This document shows, in pieces, positions 1 to 5,826 of a stretch of 5,826 nt of DNA. Positions within the stretch are counted from its first letter, which is position 1. Every line of letters begins with the position of its first letter. The notes beneath the pieces were generated by a model. That model saw only the letters and a list, made by a program, of their open reading frames with translations. It was not told the origin of the DNA and did not search any database. The translations under genes were made by a program, and so were the position numbers. Origin of the DNA: Deltaproteobacteria bacterium (GTDB taxonomy: Bacteria; Desulfobacterota; GWC2-55-46; DRQE01); the NCBI GenBank assembly GCA_011371515.1, contig DRQE01000147.1:1-5826 (forward strand). Direction: 5' to 3'.

Positions 1-550
1 CTGCGATAACACCCGGAGACAGGGTGTTCACACAGATATTCCTTGGTCCAAGGAATCTTGCAAGATTGTGGGTCAGCGCCATAAGTGCCATCTTTGCACA
101 TGCATAGGATGGTGTCCTTGGGCCTCCGTACTCACCTGAAAGGGAACCTATGTTTATTATTCTGCCGTAATCGGTTATGTATGGCAGCACTTCCTGACAG
201 CAACGGAAGACCCCTGTAAGGTTTACATCTATGACTTCGTTCCACTCCTCTTCTGTCTGTTTGTCAAAATCGGCTGGTCTGTTTACACCAGCGTTGTTCA
301 CCAGCACATTTATGTGGCCATAGTGGTCTGCCACCTTCTTGAATGCCTCTTTTATGCTGCCACGGTCTCTCACATCAAGCCTCAGTGCAAGCTCCGCGCC
401 TATCTCTTCGGCAACCTTTTCTGCCCGTTCCTTTTTCTTGCAGTATGTAACCACCACCTTTGCCCCTTCTCTTGCATAGCCACGGGCTATAGCCTCGCCA
501 AGCCCACGGCTTGAGCCTGTTATCACACACACCTTGTCTTTAAGACGCAT
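1..550 (-). CDS. Short-chain dehydrogenase/reductase (FabG/PtmA-like), C-terminus beyond window
   Basis: NAD(P)(H)-dependent oxidoreductase of the classical SDR family, expected to be cytosolic with a Rossmann fold. The 183 codons visible begin MRLKDKV. They show the cofactor motif TGSSRGLG (residues 11-18), the NNAG motif (85-88), the structural/catalytic Asn110 in DVNLTG, and the catalytic Ser136, Tyr149 and Lys153 (YxxxK) at the family's spacing. They end in the SPG segment (178-180) that follows the active site, so about 60-70 residues of a usual 245-residue protein lie outside the window. The ATG at 550-548 is chosen because a strong GGGGAGGTGG site sits 6 nt upstream. The start overlaps the 3' end of the transaldolase gene by 11 nt, so translation is probably coupled. 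The substrate cannot be read from the sequence: FabG-type ketoacyl reductases look alike, but the neighbours favour a sugar or polyol substrate, as for PtmA-like SDRs in flagellar glycan loci (inference). Confidence 0.93.
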   Translation of the reverse strand, partial: MRLKDKVCVITGSSRGLGEAIARGYAREGAKVVVTYCKKKERAEKVAEEIGAELALRLDVRDRGSIKEAFKKVADHYGHINVLVNNAGVNRPADFDKQTEEEWNEVIDVNLTGVFRCCQEVLPYITDYGRIINIGSLSGEYGGPRTPSYACAKMALMALTHNLARFLGPRNICVNTLSPGVIA

Positions 551-1250
551 TCTGTGCCACCTCCCCGTGTGCATCTACGGTAAGGGATTCATACTTTTCC
601 CTTACCACAGGTGGAAGTTTCTGCCAGCTCTCAAGGAACTCTCTTTCACCTTGGTTGAACATGGGGTTGTTATAGACCTTCTCCCAGCAAGCTGGTGGCA
701 CAGTAACCGCATGGGCACCATCTGTTATTGAAGCCACAAGATAGTCCGGGTTTCTTATGGATGCCGCAAGAAGGCGTGTGGGGCTTTTCATCTCGTCTAT
801 CATGGAGCGAATCTTTCTTATGTGTCCTGTGTTGTCAAGGCCAAAGTCCTCCACCCTTCCAACGAAAAGGCTTATGAACTCTACCCCCATCTTTATAAAT
901 GGTGCTGCCTGCGACGGATGGAACACAAGGGTGATGTTGGTCTTTATACCTTCTGCCTTAAGCCTTCCTGCAACCGAGATTCCCTGCACAGAGGCAGGCA
1001 CCTTTATCACAATATTTTCTGCAATCGAGGCAAGCCCTCTTGCCTGCTCAACCATCCGCTGTGGCTCTGTGTTGGTAACCTCAACAGATATGGGTCCACT
1101 AACAATGGAGGCTATCTCCTTTACCTGTTCAAGCGGGTCTTTGCCTTCTTTTGAAAGAAGCTGCGGATTTGTGGTAACACCGTCCACAAGCCCAAGCTCT
1201 TTGTAACGGCTTATCTCCTCTATCGATGCTGTATCAAGAAAAAACTCCAT
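540..1250 (-). CDS. Small TalC-type transaldolase (class I aldolase, FSA/TalC family)
   Basis: Predicted transaldolase that moves a three-carbon dihydroxyacetone unit between sugar phosphates through a Schiff base, in the cytosol. The 236-residue protein is a single beta/alpha barrel of the small TalC/MipB type. It shows FLDTA near the N-terminus (Asp6), GVTTNP (24-29), the Schiff-base Lys83 in IVIKVPAS, KTNITLVF (103-110), LFVGRVED (128-135) and AASIRNP (162-168). Glu57 and Phe129 occupy positions that are Gln and Tyr in E. coli fructose-6-phosphate aldolase, which favours transaldolase over FSA activity. The core ends around FLESWQKL (205-212). The last roughly 24 residues form a tail longer than the usual 212-220-residue protein. 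The ATG follows a very strong ribosome-binding site. It lies 19 nt after the radical SAM gene and overlaps the SDR start by 11 nt. In this operon it more likely serves a dedicated sugar precursor than the general pentose phosphate pathway (inference). Confidence 0.93.
   Translation of the reverse strand: MEFFLDTASIEEISRYKELGLVDGVTTNPQLLSKEGKDPLEQVKEIASIVSGPISVEVTNTEPQRMVEQARGLASIAENIVIKVPASVQGISVAGRLKAEGIKTNITLVFHPSQAAPFIKMGVEFISLFVGRVEDFGLDNTGHIRKIRSMIDEMKSPTRLLAASIRNPDYLVASITDGAHAVTVPPACWEKVYNNPMFNQGEREFLESWQKLPPVVREKYESLTVDAHGEVAQNAS
557..566 (-). promoter_or_regulatory. Shine-Dalgarno site for the SDR gene, inside the transaldolase coding region
   Basis: On the minus strand this reads GGGGAGGTGG, ending 6 nt before the ATG at 550-548. 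It lies within the last codons of the transaldolase gene. This fixes the SDR start and supports coupled translation of the two enzymes. Confidence 0.8.
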
Positions 1251-1257
1251 CGTTTTA

Positions 1258-1266
1258 CCCCCTCCT
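1258..1266 (-). promoter_or_regulatory. Shine-Dalgarno site for the transaldolase gene
   Basis: On the minus strand this reads AGGAGGGGG, 7 nt before the ATG at 1250-1248. It lies in the 19-nt gap after the radical SAM stop codon. It is the strongest ribosome-binding site in the window, suggesting efficient translation of the transaldolase. Confidence 0.85.
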
Positions 1267-1269
1267 TTT

Positions 1270-2823
1270 TCAGTTTTTTACAGGTTTTGGTGTACCTTCT
1301 TCATAAACGGGCTTTCGGGTAAGCCCTGAAGCCAGAAGCCTTATAGACTTCTTTATTGCCTCATAGAGAGCCTTAAAGCCCAGCGTAAGGCCGTTTCTTC
1401 TGAAAAGCTCCAGCGTTCTATAGGGTATTGCCCCGATGCCCTCTCTTTTTACAAGGGCTATGAATCTGCCAGCATCCCTTATGGCTATAACATCTTCGGG
1501 GCTAAAGTCCTCTGTGCGTATAAGGGCGCTGTGGATGGAGAAGTACTCATATGCCTTTTCATCTTTCTGGTCAAAGGCAAGGTAGCCCTTCTTTCTGCAT
1601 GTCTCGTAAAGCTCTGTTCCGGGATATGGAAGTGCTATGGCAACCTGATTGTCTTCAAGCCCAAGCTCTCTCGCGAAATCAAGGGTGTCCCACATCTGCT
1701 CAACTGTCTCACCGGGATTGCCTATAACCCAGAACCCCGTTATCTCGAGCCCGTATTTTTTTACGAGCCCTATCTTCTCTCTTATTATCCTTCTGGTAAG
1801 GGGCTTCTTTATAACATTTCTCAGCACATGGTCGTTTCCAGATTCGAGCCCAAGGTTTACCCTGTAACAGCCGCTTCTTACCATCTTCTCAAGAAGCCTA
1901 TCGTTGAATGTCCATATTGCAAGCCCGCTTGGTGCAGCCCATGCCACATCAAGACCTCTTTCTATCATAAGGTCAAATATCCTCTCTGCTCGTTCACGGT
2001 TAAGCGTGAGGTTGTCGTCCTCGAAGTGTATCTCCTGTATGCCGTATTCTTTTGTCAGGTGTTCTATCTCGGCTATCACATTCTCTGGCGAGCGTGCTCT
2101 GAATCCCTTGCCAGCATTTATCCATATTCCACAGAATGTGCACTTAAAGGGGCACCCCCGTGAGGTTATCATGTTTGCCTTTGGAGACCTTCTGGTAGTG
2201 CCCCATCCCCTCTTTGCCTTTGCATATATATCCATTGGCAGAAGGTGTCTTGCAGGCAATGGCAGTGCATCAAGGTCTTCTATAAAGCCCCTCTTTGGCT
2301 TACATACAACCCTGCCGTCTTCCCTGTATGCAAGCCCATCTATGTGAGAAACATCCCGTCCTTCGGAAAGGCTTTTTACAAGCTCTGTGAATGTATACTC
2401 ACCCTCGCTTAGCACCACATAATCAAGGGCACTCTCATTGGCAAGTATCTCTTTGTACATTATTGTGGGGTGTGTTCCACCCATAACTGTTATGGTCTGG
2501 GGAAAGAGCCTTTTTACCATCCTCACTATCTCTTTTGACGGTATGTACTGCAAAGAGAACTGACAGCTTATTCCAACCACATTGGGCCTTTCCTCTTTTA
2601 TGCGTTTTTCTATCTCGTCGTATGTAAGCCCCCAGTATAGAAGGTCTCCGTCAACGGGGGTGCTTTTCCACTCACCCTCTGCAAGACAATCTATAATCTT
2701 CACGTCAAACCCAGCCTCTTCACACACAGCCGCCACATAGGCAACTCCAAGGGGGGCAGTAATCGTTGGTCTCTCCGTTTTCGAGAGTATAACCGGTGGA
2801 TATATGAGAAGTATCTTAGCCAT
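1270..2823 (-). CDS. B12-binding-domain radical SAM enzyme
   Basis: Radical SAM enzyme with an N-terminal cobalamin-binding-type domain (BchE-like, class B architecture), 517 residues, cytosolic. Residues 1-150 form the Rossmann-like B12-binding domain: KILLIYPP at the start, APLGVAYVAA (23-32), VVGISC (82-87), VMGGTHPT (113-120), and the LSEGEYTF region near 138-145. No DxHxxG base-on motif is visible, which is common in this family. The radical SAM domain starts with SRGCPFKCTFC, giving cluster cysteines Cys224, Cys228 and Cys231. It continues with IHFEDDN (265-271), NLGLESGN (323-330) and the GNPGET loop (368-373). About 90 residues after position 430 have no motif I recognise. Members of this family methylate unactivated carbons or phosphorus, or do ring and C-C chemistry, so the exact reaction cannot be stated. 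The start follows an AGGGAGG site, 16 nt after the preceding methyltransferase fusion. In context it probably modifies the sugar or lipid being made by the operon (inference). Confidence 0.93.
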   Translation of the reverse strand: MAKILLIYPPVILSKTERPTITAPLGVAYVAAVCEEAGFDVKIIDCLAEGEWKSTPVDGDLLYWGLTYDEIEKRIKEERPNVVGISCQFSLQYIPSKEIVRMVKRLFPQTITVMGGTHPTIMYKEILANESALDYVVLSEGEYTFTELVKSLSEGRDVSHIDGLAYREDGRVVCKPKRGFIEDLDALPLPARHLLPMDIYAKAKRGWGTTRRSPKANMITSRGCPFKCTFCGIWINAGKGFRARSPENVIAEIEHLTKEYGIQEIHFEDDNLTLNRERAERIFDLMIERGLDVAWAAPSGLAIWTFNDRLLEKMVRSGCYRVNLGLESGNDHVLRNVIKKPLTRRIIREKIGLVKKYGLEITGFWVIGNPGETVEQMWDTLDFARELGLEDNQVAIALPYPGTELYETCRKKGYLAFDQKDEKAYEYFSIHSALIRTEDFSPEDVIAIRDAGRFIALVKREGIGAIPYRTLELFRRNGLTLGFKALYEAIKKSIRLLASGLTRKPVYEEGTPKPVKN

Positions 2824-2829
2824 CGAGGG

Positions 2830-2836
2830 CCTCCCT
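2830..2836 (-). promoter_or_regulatory. Shine-Dalgarno site for the radical SAM gene
   Basis: On the minus strand this reads AGGGAGG, 6 nt before the ATG at 2823-2821. It fills much of the 16-nt gap between the two genes, leaving no room for a promoter. Confidence 0.8.
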
Positions 2837-2839
2837 GTT

Positions 2840-4024
2840 CTAAACCTTTCTACACAGATAAAAGAGCACTTCCCTTGCCTGCTCTATGTCCACATAAGAA
2901 CCTCTATTACCACCAAGTGCCATGGTAATCTCAAAGCCTGTGCTATAAAGAAGCCTTTCTATGGAGTCTCGCGTATACTCTCTTTTGTGGCATGGGTATA
3001 GAGGTTCTCCCAGTGGATATGGCATGAGTCTTGGCACCTCAAGTATGAGTGTGCCACCTCGCTTGAGCCTTCTGTATATCCTTTCAAGAAAGAGTCTGTC
3101 TTCGTCTATGTGTTCCATCGTGTGAAGGCTTACAATGTTGTCAAAGTCAACATCCATACAATCGAGCACACTGTCTGTGCCGTGGATGAATTTCACCTCG
3201 TTAGAGTGTCTTATCTGTGCCAGCTCTATATATCCCCTGTTGTAGTCAACACCATAAACATTTTCTGCCACCTTCTTCATAAGAGCGGTTCCATCTCCTC
3301 TGCCGCAGGCTATATCGAGCACAGTGCCTCCCCGACGAATGAACCTCGTTGCGAACCGATAGCGGCTTGCCGGGTTATCTATTGTAGGGGCATACTTGTT
3401 CTCATCGAAGCCTGTAAGCCTTTCAAGTCTTGCTTTTACATCTTTTATCATCTCTCTGTTCCACATCTTTCTATAGTCCAGTGTCTTCACCGCAAACCTT
3501 TCATCCTCTTCCATAAACCTCCATGGACTGAAGCGAAACACACTGGAATCGAAGTTTTCAGGCAACTCTCTCAGATACCTTACAGACCTTTCAAGGGCAC
3601 TAAAACTCATGACATCTGCAGCGACCTCGTAGTTTACATCCCTTGTAAGGCTCACATAATCGAAGCCAGTGGCAACTGTTTCTATCATCCTTTCAGTGAG
3701 CTCAAGGTCTATGTAGAACCTTTTAAGGAGCACCCTTACCACAATCTCTGGTCTGTAAGGGGCAGTAGCATCATACAGCCTCTGTGCTATGTTGAACTCC
3801 GAGCCATAGTAGAGCCCAACCCCCCACTTTTCTGCAAGCTCATCCATGGCTTTTGCCCTGTCTGAAACAGGCATCGCCATTACTATGGTATGGAAAAGCC
3901 CCGACTCTTTGAGTGCATGAATACAGTAGTCTTTTGGGTCTTCCGAACTATACAGGTCTCCTGCTGTGCACTGCACAACAGCCACGGTCTTTTCCTTAAG
4001 TCTTCTCTTTGAATCTATTGCCAT
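2840..4024 (-). CDS. Fusion: degenerate cytidylyltransferase-like domain + SAM-dependent methyltransferase
   Basis: Two-domain protein of 394 residues with no signal peptide or membrane segment. Residues about 12-150 resemble the SpsF/acylneuraminate cytidylyltransferase fold: a first strand TVAVVQC, then YYGSEFNIAQRLYDA (72-86), IVVRVLL (94-100), FYIDLELTERMI (103-114), FDYVSL (121-126) and ADVMSFSALER (136-146). The usual RMGSSRLPGK signature after the first strand is absent (CTAGDLYSSED instead). The Asp-x-Pro of the RxxGDxP motif is Lys101-x-Phe103, so nucleotidyl transfer is unlikely. Residues about 215-394 are a class I methyltransferase: VLDIACGRGDG (235-245), the acidic Asp260 ending the second strand, FDNIVSLHTMEHID (294-307), then KRGGTLILEVP and the KREYT...RLL region seen in Methyltransf_11/23 proteins. 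The ATG has a modest AGAGGGA site 6 nt upstream and overlaps the sulfotransferase 3' end by 10 nt. The substrate is unknown; a sugar or glycan hydroxyl or carboxylate is the best guess from context. Confidence 0.85.
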   Translation of the reverse strand: MAIDSKRRLKEKTVAVVQCTAGDLYSSEDPKDYCIHALKESGLFHTIVMAMPVSDRAKAMDELAEKWGVGLYYGSEFNIAQRLYDATAPYRPEIVVRVLLKRFYIDLELTERMIETVATGFDYVSLTRDVNYEVAADVMSFSALERSVRYLRELPENFDSSVFRFSPWRFMEEDERFAVKTLDYRKMWNREMIKDVKARLERLTGFDENKYAPTIDNPASRYRFATRFIRRGGTVLDIACGRGDGTALMKKVAENVYGVDYNRGYIELAQIRHSNEVKFIHGTDSVLDCMDVDFDNIVSLHTMEHIDEDRLFLERIYRRLKRGGTLILEVPRLMPYPLGEPLYPCHKREYTRDSIERLLYSTGFEITMALGGNRGSYVDIEQAREVLFYLCRKV

Positions 4025-4836
4025 TGTGTATCCCTCTCGTAGCCAAGCTCTATGAGTTCTCTTCCTGCAAGCTCTTTAAATACTCTTTTATGCTCTTCTG
4101 TAAAGTAGTTACGCCAGTCACCTTTCTTTCCACGCCTCAGATGAGCTGGGGCAGTCTTCGAAAGGCTATTGAAAGTAATCTTTTCTGCCAGTCTTTCTGC
4201 ATCAACAGGTATGCCGAGCACAGAAGCAACTTTCTGCACAGTTTTTACAGGCTCGCTCATAAGCTCTTCGAGTTTGAGACACACAAAGTGGTCTCTATTT
4301 GCAAGATAGGACCTTACATGGTCTCTCCACTCACGAACATAGTGTTTGAACAGTTCCATGTCGCCATATACCTCTTCTGGCGACTGGTAACGATACTCGG
4401 GTCTTACCGCAAGCATCTCCTGACGGGTAACATGGTGTGCCATGGAGTTGACCACATCTCTACCGTCTCTCAACACATAGAACCTGTGGGTGATATTCTC
4501 AAGAAGCCTGTTCTTTATTATTTCTGCTTTCTCGTGGGTCCAGAGGAATGTAGATGTGGTAAAGAGCATCTGTGCATCTACCTCTACAAACTTGCATGAT
4601 GGATGGGGAAACTCAAGGGTGAACCTTCCGTCCATATAGTAGAAGCTATCAACCATATCCATATCGGGCACAAATACATATTCGCCGCACAGCCTTTTTA
4701 TTATTTGAGATATTCCACTAACCTGTTTGTACGATACGAACAATCCCTGCTCATCCATTATAAGCCTTATGGTCCTGTAGAACCCATAATTGCCAGACTT
4801 TGGAAATCCACATTGAAGAACCCTTATCTTCTCCAT
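4015..4836 (-). CDS. PAPS-dependent sulfotransferase
   Basis: Predicted cytosolic sulfotransferase of the Sulfotransfer_1 type, which moves sulfate from 3'-phosphoadenosine-5'-phosphosulfate (PAPS) to an acceptor hydroxyl or amine. The 273-residue protein has all three PAPS-binding elements. The 5'-phosphosulfate loop is FPKSGNYGF (11-19, Lys13). The 3'-phosphate site is YVLRDGRDVVNS (120-131, Arg123 and Ser131 at the canonical eight-residue spacing). The C-terminal region is LRRGKKGDWRNYFT (233-246), matching RKGxxGDWKNxFT. The usual Thr-Thr after PKSG is Asn16-Tyr17. The catalytic histidine of eukaryotic enzymes cannot be placed with certainty (His78 is one candidate). The start lies 16 nt after the upstream fusion gene, with only a weak AAGG 14 nt away. 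No later Met would keep the Lys13 loop, so the start is firm, and translation may depend on coupling. Its place between two methyltransferase fusions suggests it caps the same glycan or glycolipid. Confidence 0.93.
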   Translation of the reverse strand: MEKIRVLQCGFPKSGNYGFYRTIRLIMDEQGLFVSYKQVSGISQIIKRLCGEYVFVPDMDMVDSFYYMDGRFTLEFPHPSCKFVEVDAQMLFTTSTFLWTHEKAEIIKNRLLENITHRFYVLRDGRDVVNSMAHHVTRQEMLAVRPEYRYQSPEEVYGDMELFKHYVREWRDHVRSYLANRDHFVCLKLEELMSEPVKTVQKVASVLGIPVDAERLAEKITFNSLSKTAPAHLRRGKKGDWRNYFTEEHKRVFKELAGRELIELGYERDTQWQ

Positions 4837-4852
4837 GGCGAATGCACCAGCC

Positions 4853-5826
4853 TTATTTTTTTCTACATATTGCCATCATTCCTGTACCATATGGATCATC
4901 CTCTATGCAGAGGTTACCTGCCTTGAAGGCAAAGAGCCTTTCTATCGTAAAGCCAGAACCCGTAAGTAATCTTCTGAACCCTTCGAGGCTGTACTCACGC
5001 ACATGCGACGGTATGAGAGGGATGCTGCCGTATCTGTTCTGCGGTGTTGACACTATGAAACGGCCATCCTTTTTAAGCACCCTGCGTATCTCTTCGAGGT
5101 ATCTAACATCGTCTTCTATGTGTTCTATTGTCTCCATACTTACGACCACATGGAATGTTTCGTCTCCGAAGCATATACTTGTGGCATCACCTGTAACGAA
5201 ACTCAACCCCCTGTGGGCGTATCTATTAAGTGCCAGTTTCACCTGTTCCTGCGACACATCAAGCCCCACCACCCTTTTTGCCTTCTTCGACAGATAGTTT
5301 GCCCCATAACCATCGCCACATCCCACATCGAGCACACTGTGTGAACTCTCGACATACTGTGAGGCAATCTCGTAATGTTTAAAGAGCACAGACCTCTCTG
5401 GCCTTTCTGTAAGATGAAATGGTATATAGTCTCCGTTATATATGCCGTATATCTTTCTTGCCACAGACCTCATTGTAAATAGCTTGTCTTTTGAATACTC
5501 TGGGACATCGCCGTATATACCCACCTTGAATATGTCGCTTCTTGCAGATATGTAGTGTATTGGAGCTATTTTTATATCTATTCTTTTTTTCATCTCCTTT
5601 GAGCTCTCTATATAGGTACGCAGCCTTTTAAGGGCATCAAGGCTTACCACCTCTGCACCGAACTTGATATCGAAGTCATCAGGAGGTTTCACCACATCGT
5701 AGCCATTGCTACTGAAGAGCCTTATCATAGAGTCTACAAGTCCTGCATCGAAGAAGTAATGCATCCCCAGAACCCTTACTATCCAGTCTGCCCCACACAT
5801 TGCACCTGCAAGATGTAACCTTTCAA
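4853..5826 (-). CDS. Fusion: cytidylyltransferase-like domain + SAM-dependent methyltransferase, N-terminus beyond window
   Basis: The reading frame is open to the window edge. The first internal ATG (5800-5798) is not the start, because the eight codons before it (ERLHLAGA) continue the nucleotidyltransferase-like domain. Counting from that Met, IVRVLG (7-12), FFDAGLVDSMI (16-26), GYDVV (33-37) and AEVVSLDALKR (49-59) match the middle and end of an SpsF-like cytidylyltransferase. They align with the same stretch of the second fusion at 2840-4024. The Asp-x-Pro of the family motif is Met13-x-Tyr15, so catalysis is doubtful. After a linker of about 75 residues comes a class I methyltransferase: VLDVGCGDGYG (156-166), Asp181 after strand two, FVTGDA (201-206), METIEHIEDD (222-231), DGRFIVSTPQN (245-255) and VREYSLEGFRRLL (267-279). 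This is the Methyltransf_11/UbiG-like pattern. The protein is probably 70-100 residues longer than the part visible. It is the first gene of the window in transcription order; its acceptor is unknown. Confidence 0.87.
   Translation of the reverse strand, partial: ERLHLAGAMCGADWIVRVLGMHYFFDAGLVDSMIRLFSSNGYDVVKPPDDFDIKFGAEVVSLDALKRLRTYIESSKEMKKRIDIKIAPIHYISARSDIFKVGIYGDVPEYSKDKLFTMRSVARKIYGIYNGDYIPFHLTERPERSVLFKHYEIASQYVESSHSVLDVGCGDGYGANYLSKKAKRVVGLDVSQEQVKLALNRYAHRGLSFVTGDATSICFGDETFHVVVSMETIEHIEDDVRYLEEIRRVLKKDGRFIVSTPQNRYGSIPLIPSHVREYSLEGFRRLLTGSGFTIERLFAFKAGNLCIEDDPYGTGMMAICRKK

Noticed and set aside
757..1206. 149-codon open frame on the plus strand
   Set aside because: Antisense to the transaldolase core, with no family similarity that I can see.
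1531..2163. 210-codon open frame on the plus strand
   Set aside because: Fully antisense to the radical SAM gene, including its cysteine cluster. The protein has low-complexity, shadow-like composition and no domain.
3104..3120. Short nucleotide match to about 5114-5130 (TCTATGTGTTC...), a possible direct repeat
   Set aside because: Both copies encode the conserved methyltransferase segment M/I-E-H-I-D/E-x-D, so the match is explained by shared protein sequence and not by a DNA repeat.
3110..3865. 251-codon open frame on the plus strand
   Set aside because: It lies wholly inside the fusion gene on the other strand, whose methyltransferase and nucleotidyltransferase motifs are clear. Its translation is rich in Cys, His and Tyr with no recognisable domain, as expected for an antisense shadow.
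4009..4599. 196-codon open frame on the plus strand
   Set aside because: Antisense to the sulfotransferase, whose PAPS motifs are all on the minus strand.
4837..4852. Possible promoter or terminator in the gap before the sulfotransferase gene
   Set aside because: Only 16 nt separate the genes, and no hairpin or promoter elements are visible. The spacing fits an internal operon junction.
5798..5800. ATG as start codon of the first fusion gene
   Set aside because: The frame stays open to the window edge, and the preceding residues ERLHLAGA fit the cytidylyltransferase-like domain. The visible protein would also begin in the middle of a domain.

Overview
All six genes that can be supported lie head-to-tail on the minus strand and fill the window almost completely. 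The gaps are 16 to 19 nt, and two junctions overlap (10 and 11 nt). No promoter or terminator is visible between the genes, so this looks like the interior of one operon that runs off both ends of the window. The organism is clearly bacterial: the cytosolic enzyme families are bacterial and strong AGGAGG-type ribosome-binding sites precede several starts. Ile is very often ATA and Arg is often AGA/AGG, with base composition close to balanced by eye. This habit is seen in some anaerobic or thermophilic deep-branching phyla (Nitrospirota-, Aquificota- or Omnitrophota-like), but the phylum is a weak guess.

In transcription order (high to low coordinates) the genes are as follows. (1) At 5826-4853 is the 3' part of a fusion protein with a nucleotidyltransferase-like domain (SpsF/acylneuraminate cytidylyltransferase type) followed by a SAM-dependent methyltransferase; its true start lies outside the window. 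(2) At 4836-4015 is a cytosolic PAPS-dependent sulfotransferase. (3) At 4024-2840 is a second, complete fusion with the same nucleotidyltransferase-like plus methyltransferase architecture. (4) At 2823-1270 is a B12-binding-domain radical SAM enzyme. (5) At 1250-540 is a small TalC-type transaldolase. (6) At 550-1 is a classical NAD(P)-dependent short-chain dehydrogenase/reductase (SDR), cut off by the window edge.

Together these enzymes suggest a pathway that builds or decorates an unusual sugar or surface glycan (O-antigen, capsule or protein glycan). In that reading the transaldolase and SDR make or remodel a carbohydrate precursor, the radical SAM enzyme does a difficult C-C, C-H or methylation reaction, and the methyltransferases and sulfotransferase cap the product. 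This role is inferred from context; no glycosyltransferase, polymerase or transporter is visible here.

The most unusual signal is the pair of fusion proteins around the sulfotransferase. Their N-terminal domains keep the scaffold of the cytidylyltransferase family. The Asp-x-Pro metal/nucleotide motif is replaced in both, by Lys-x-Phe in one and Met-x-Tyr in the other. The N-terminal Arg-x-Gly-Ser-x-Arg signature is also absent in the one that can be read from its start. They look like catalytically dead (or re-purposed) nucleotidyltransferase domains coupled to methyltransferases.
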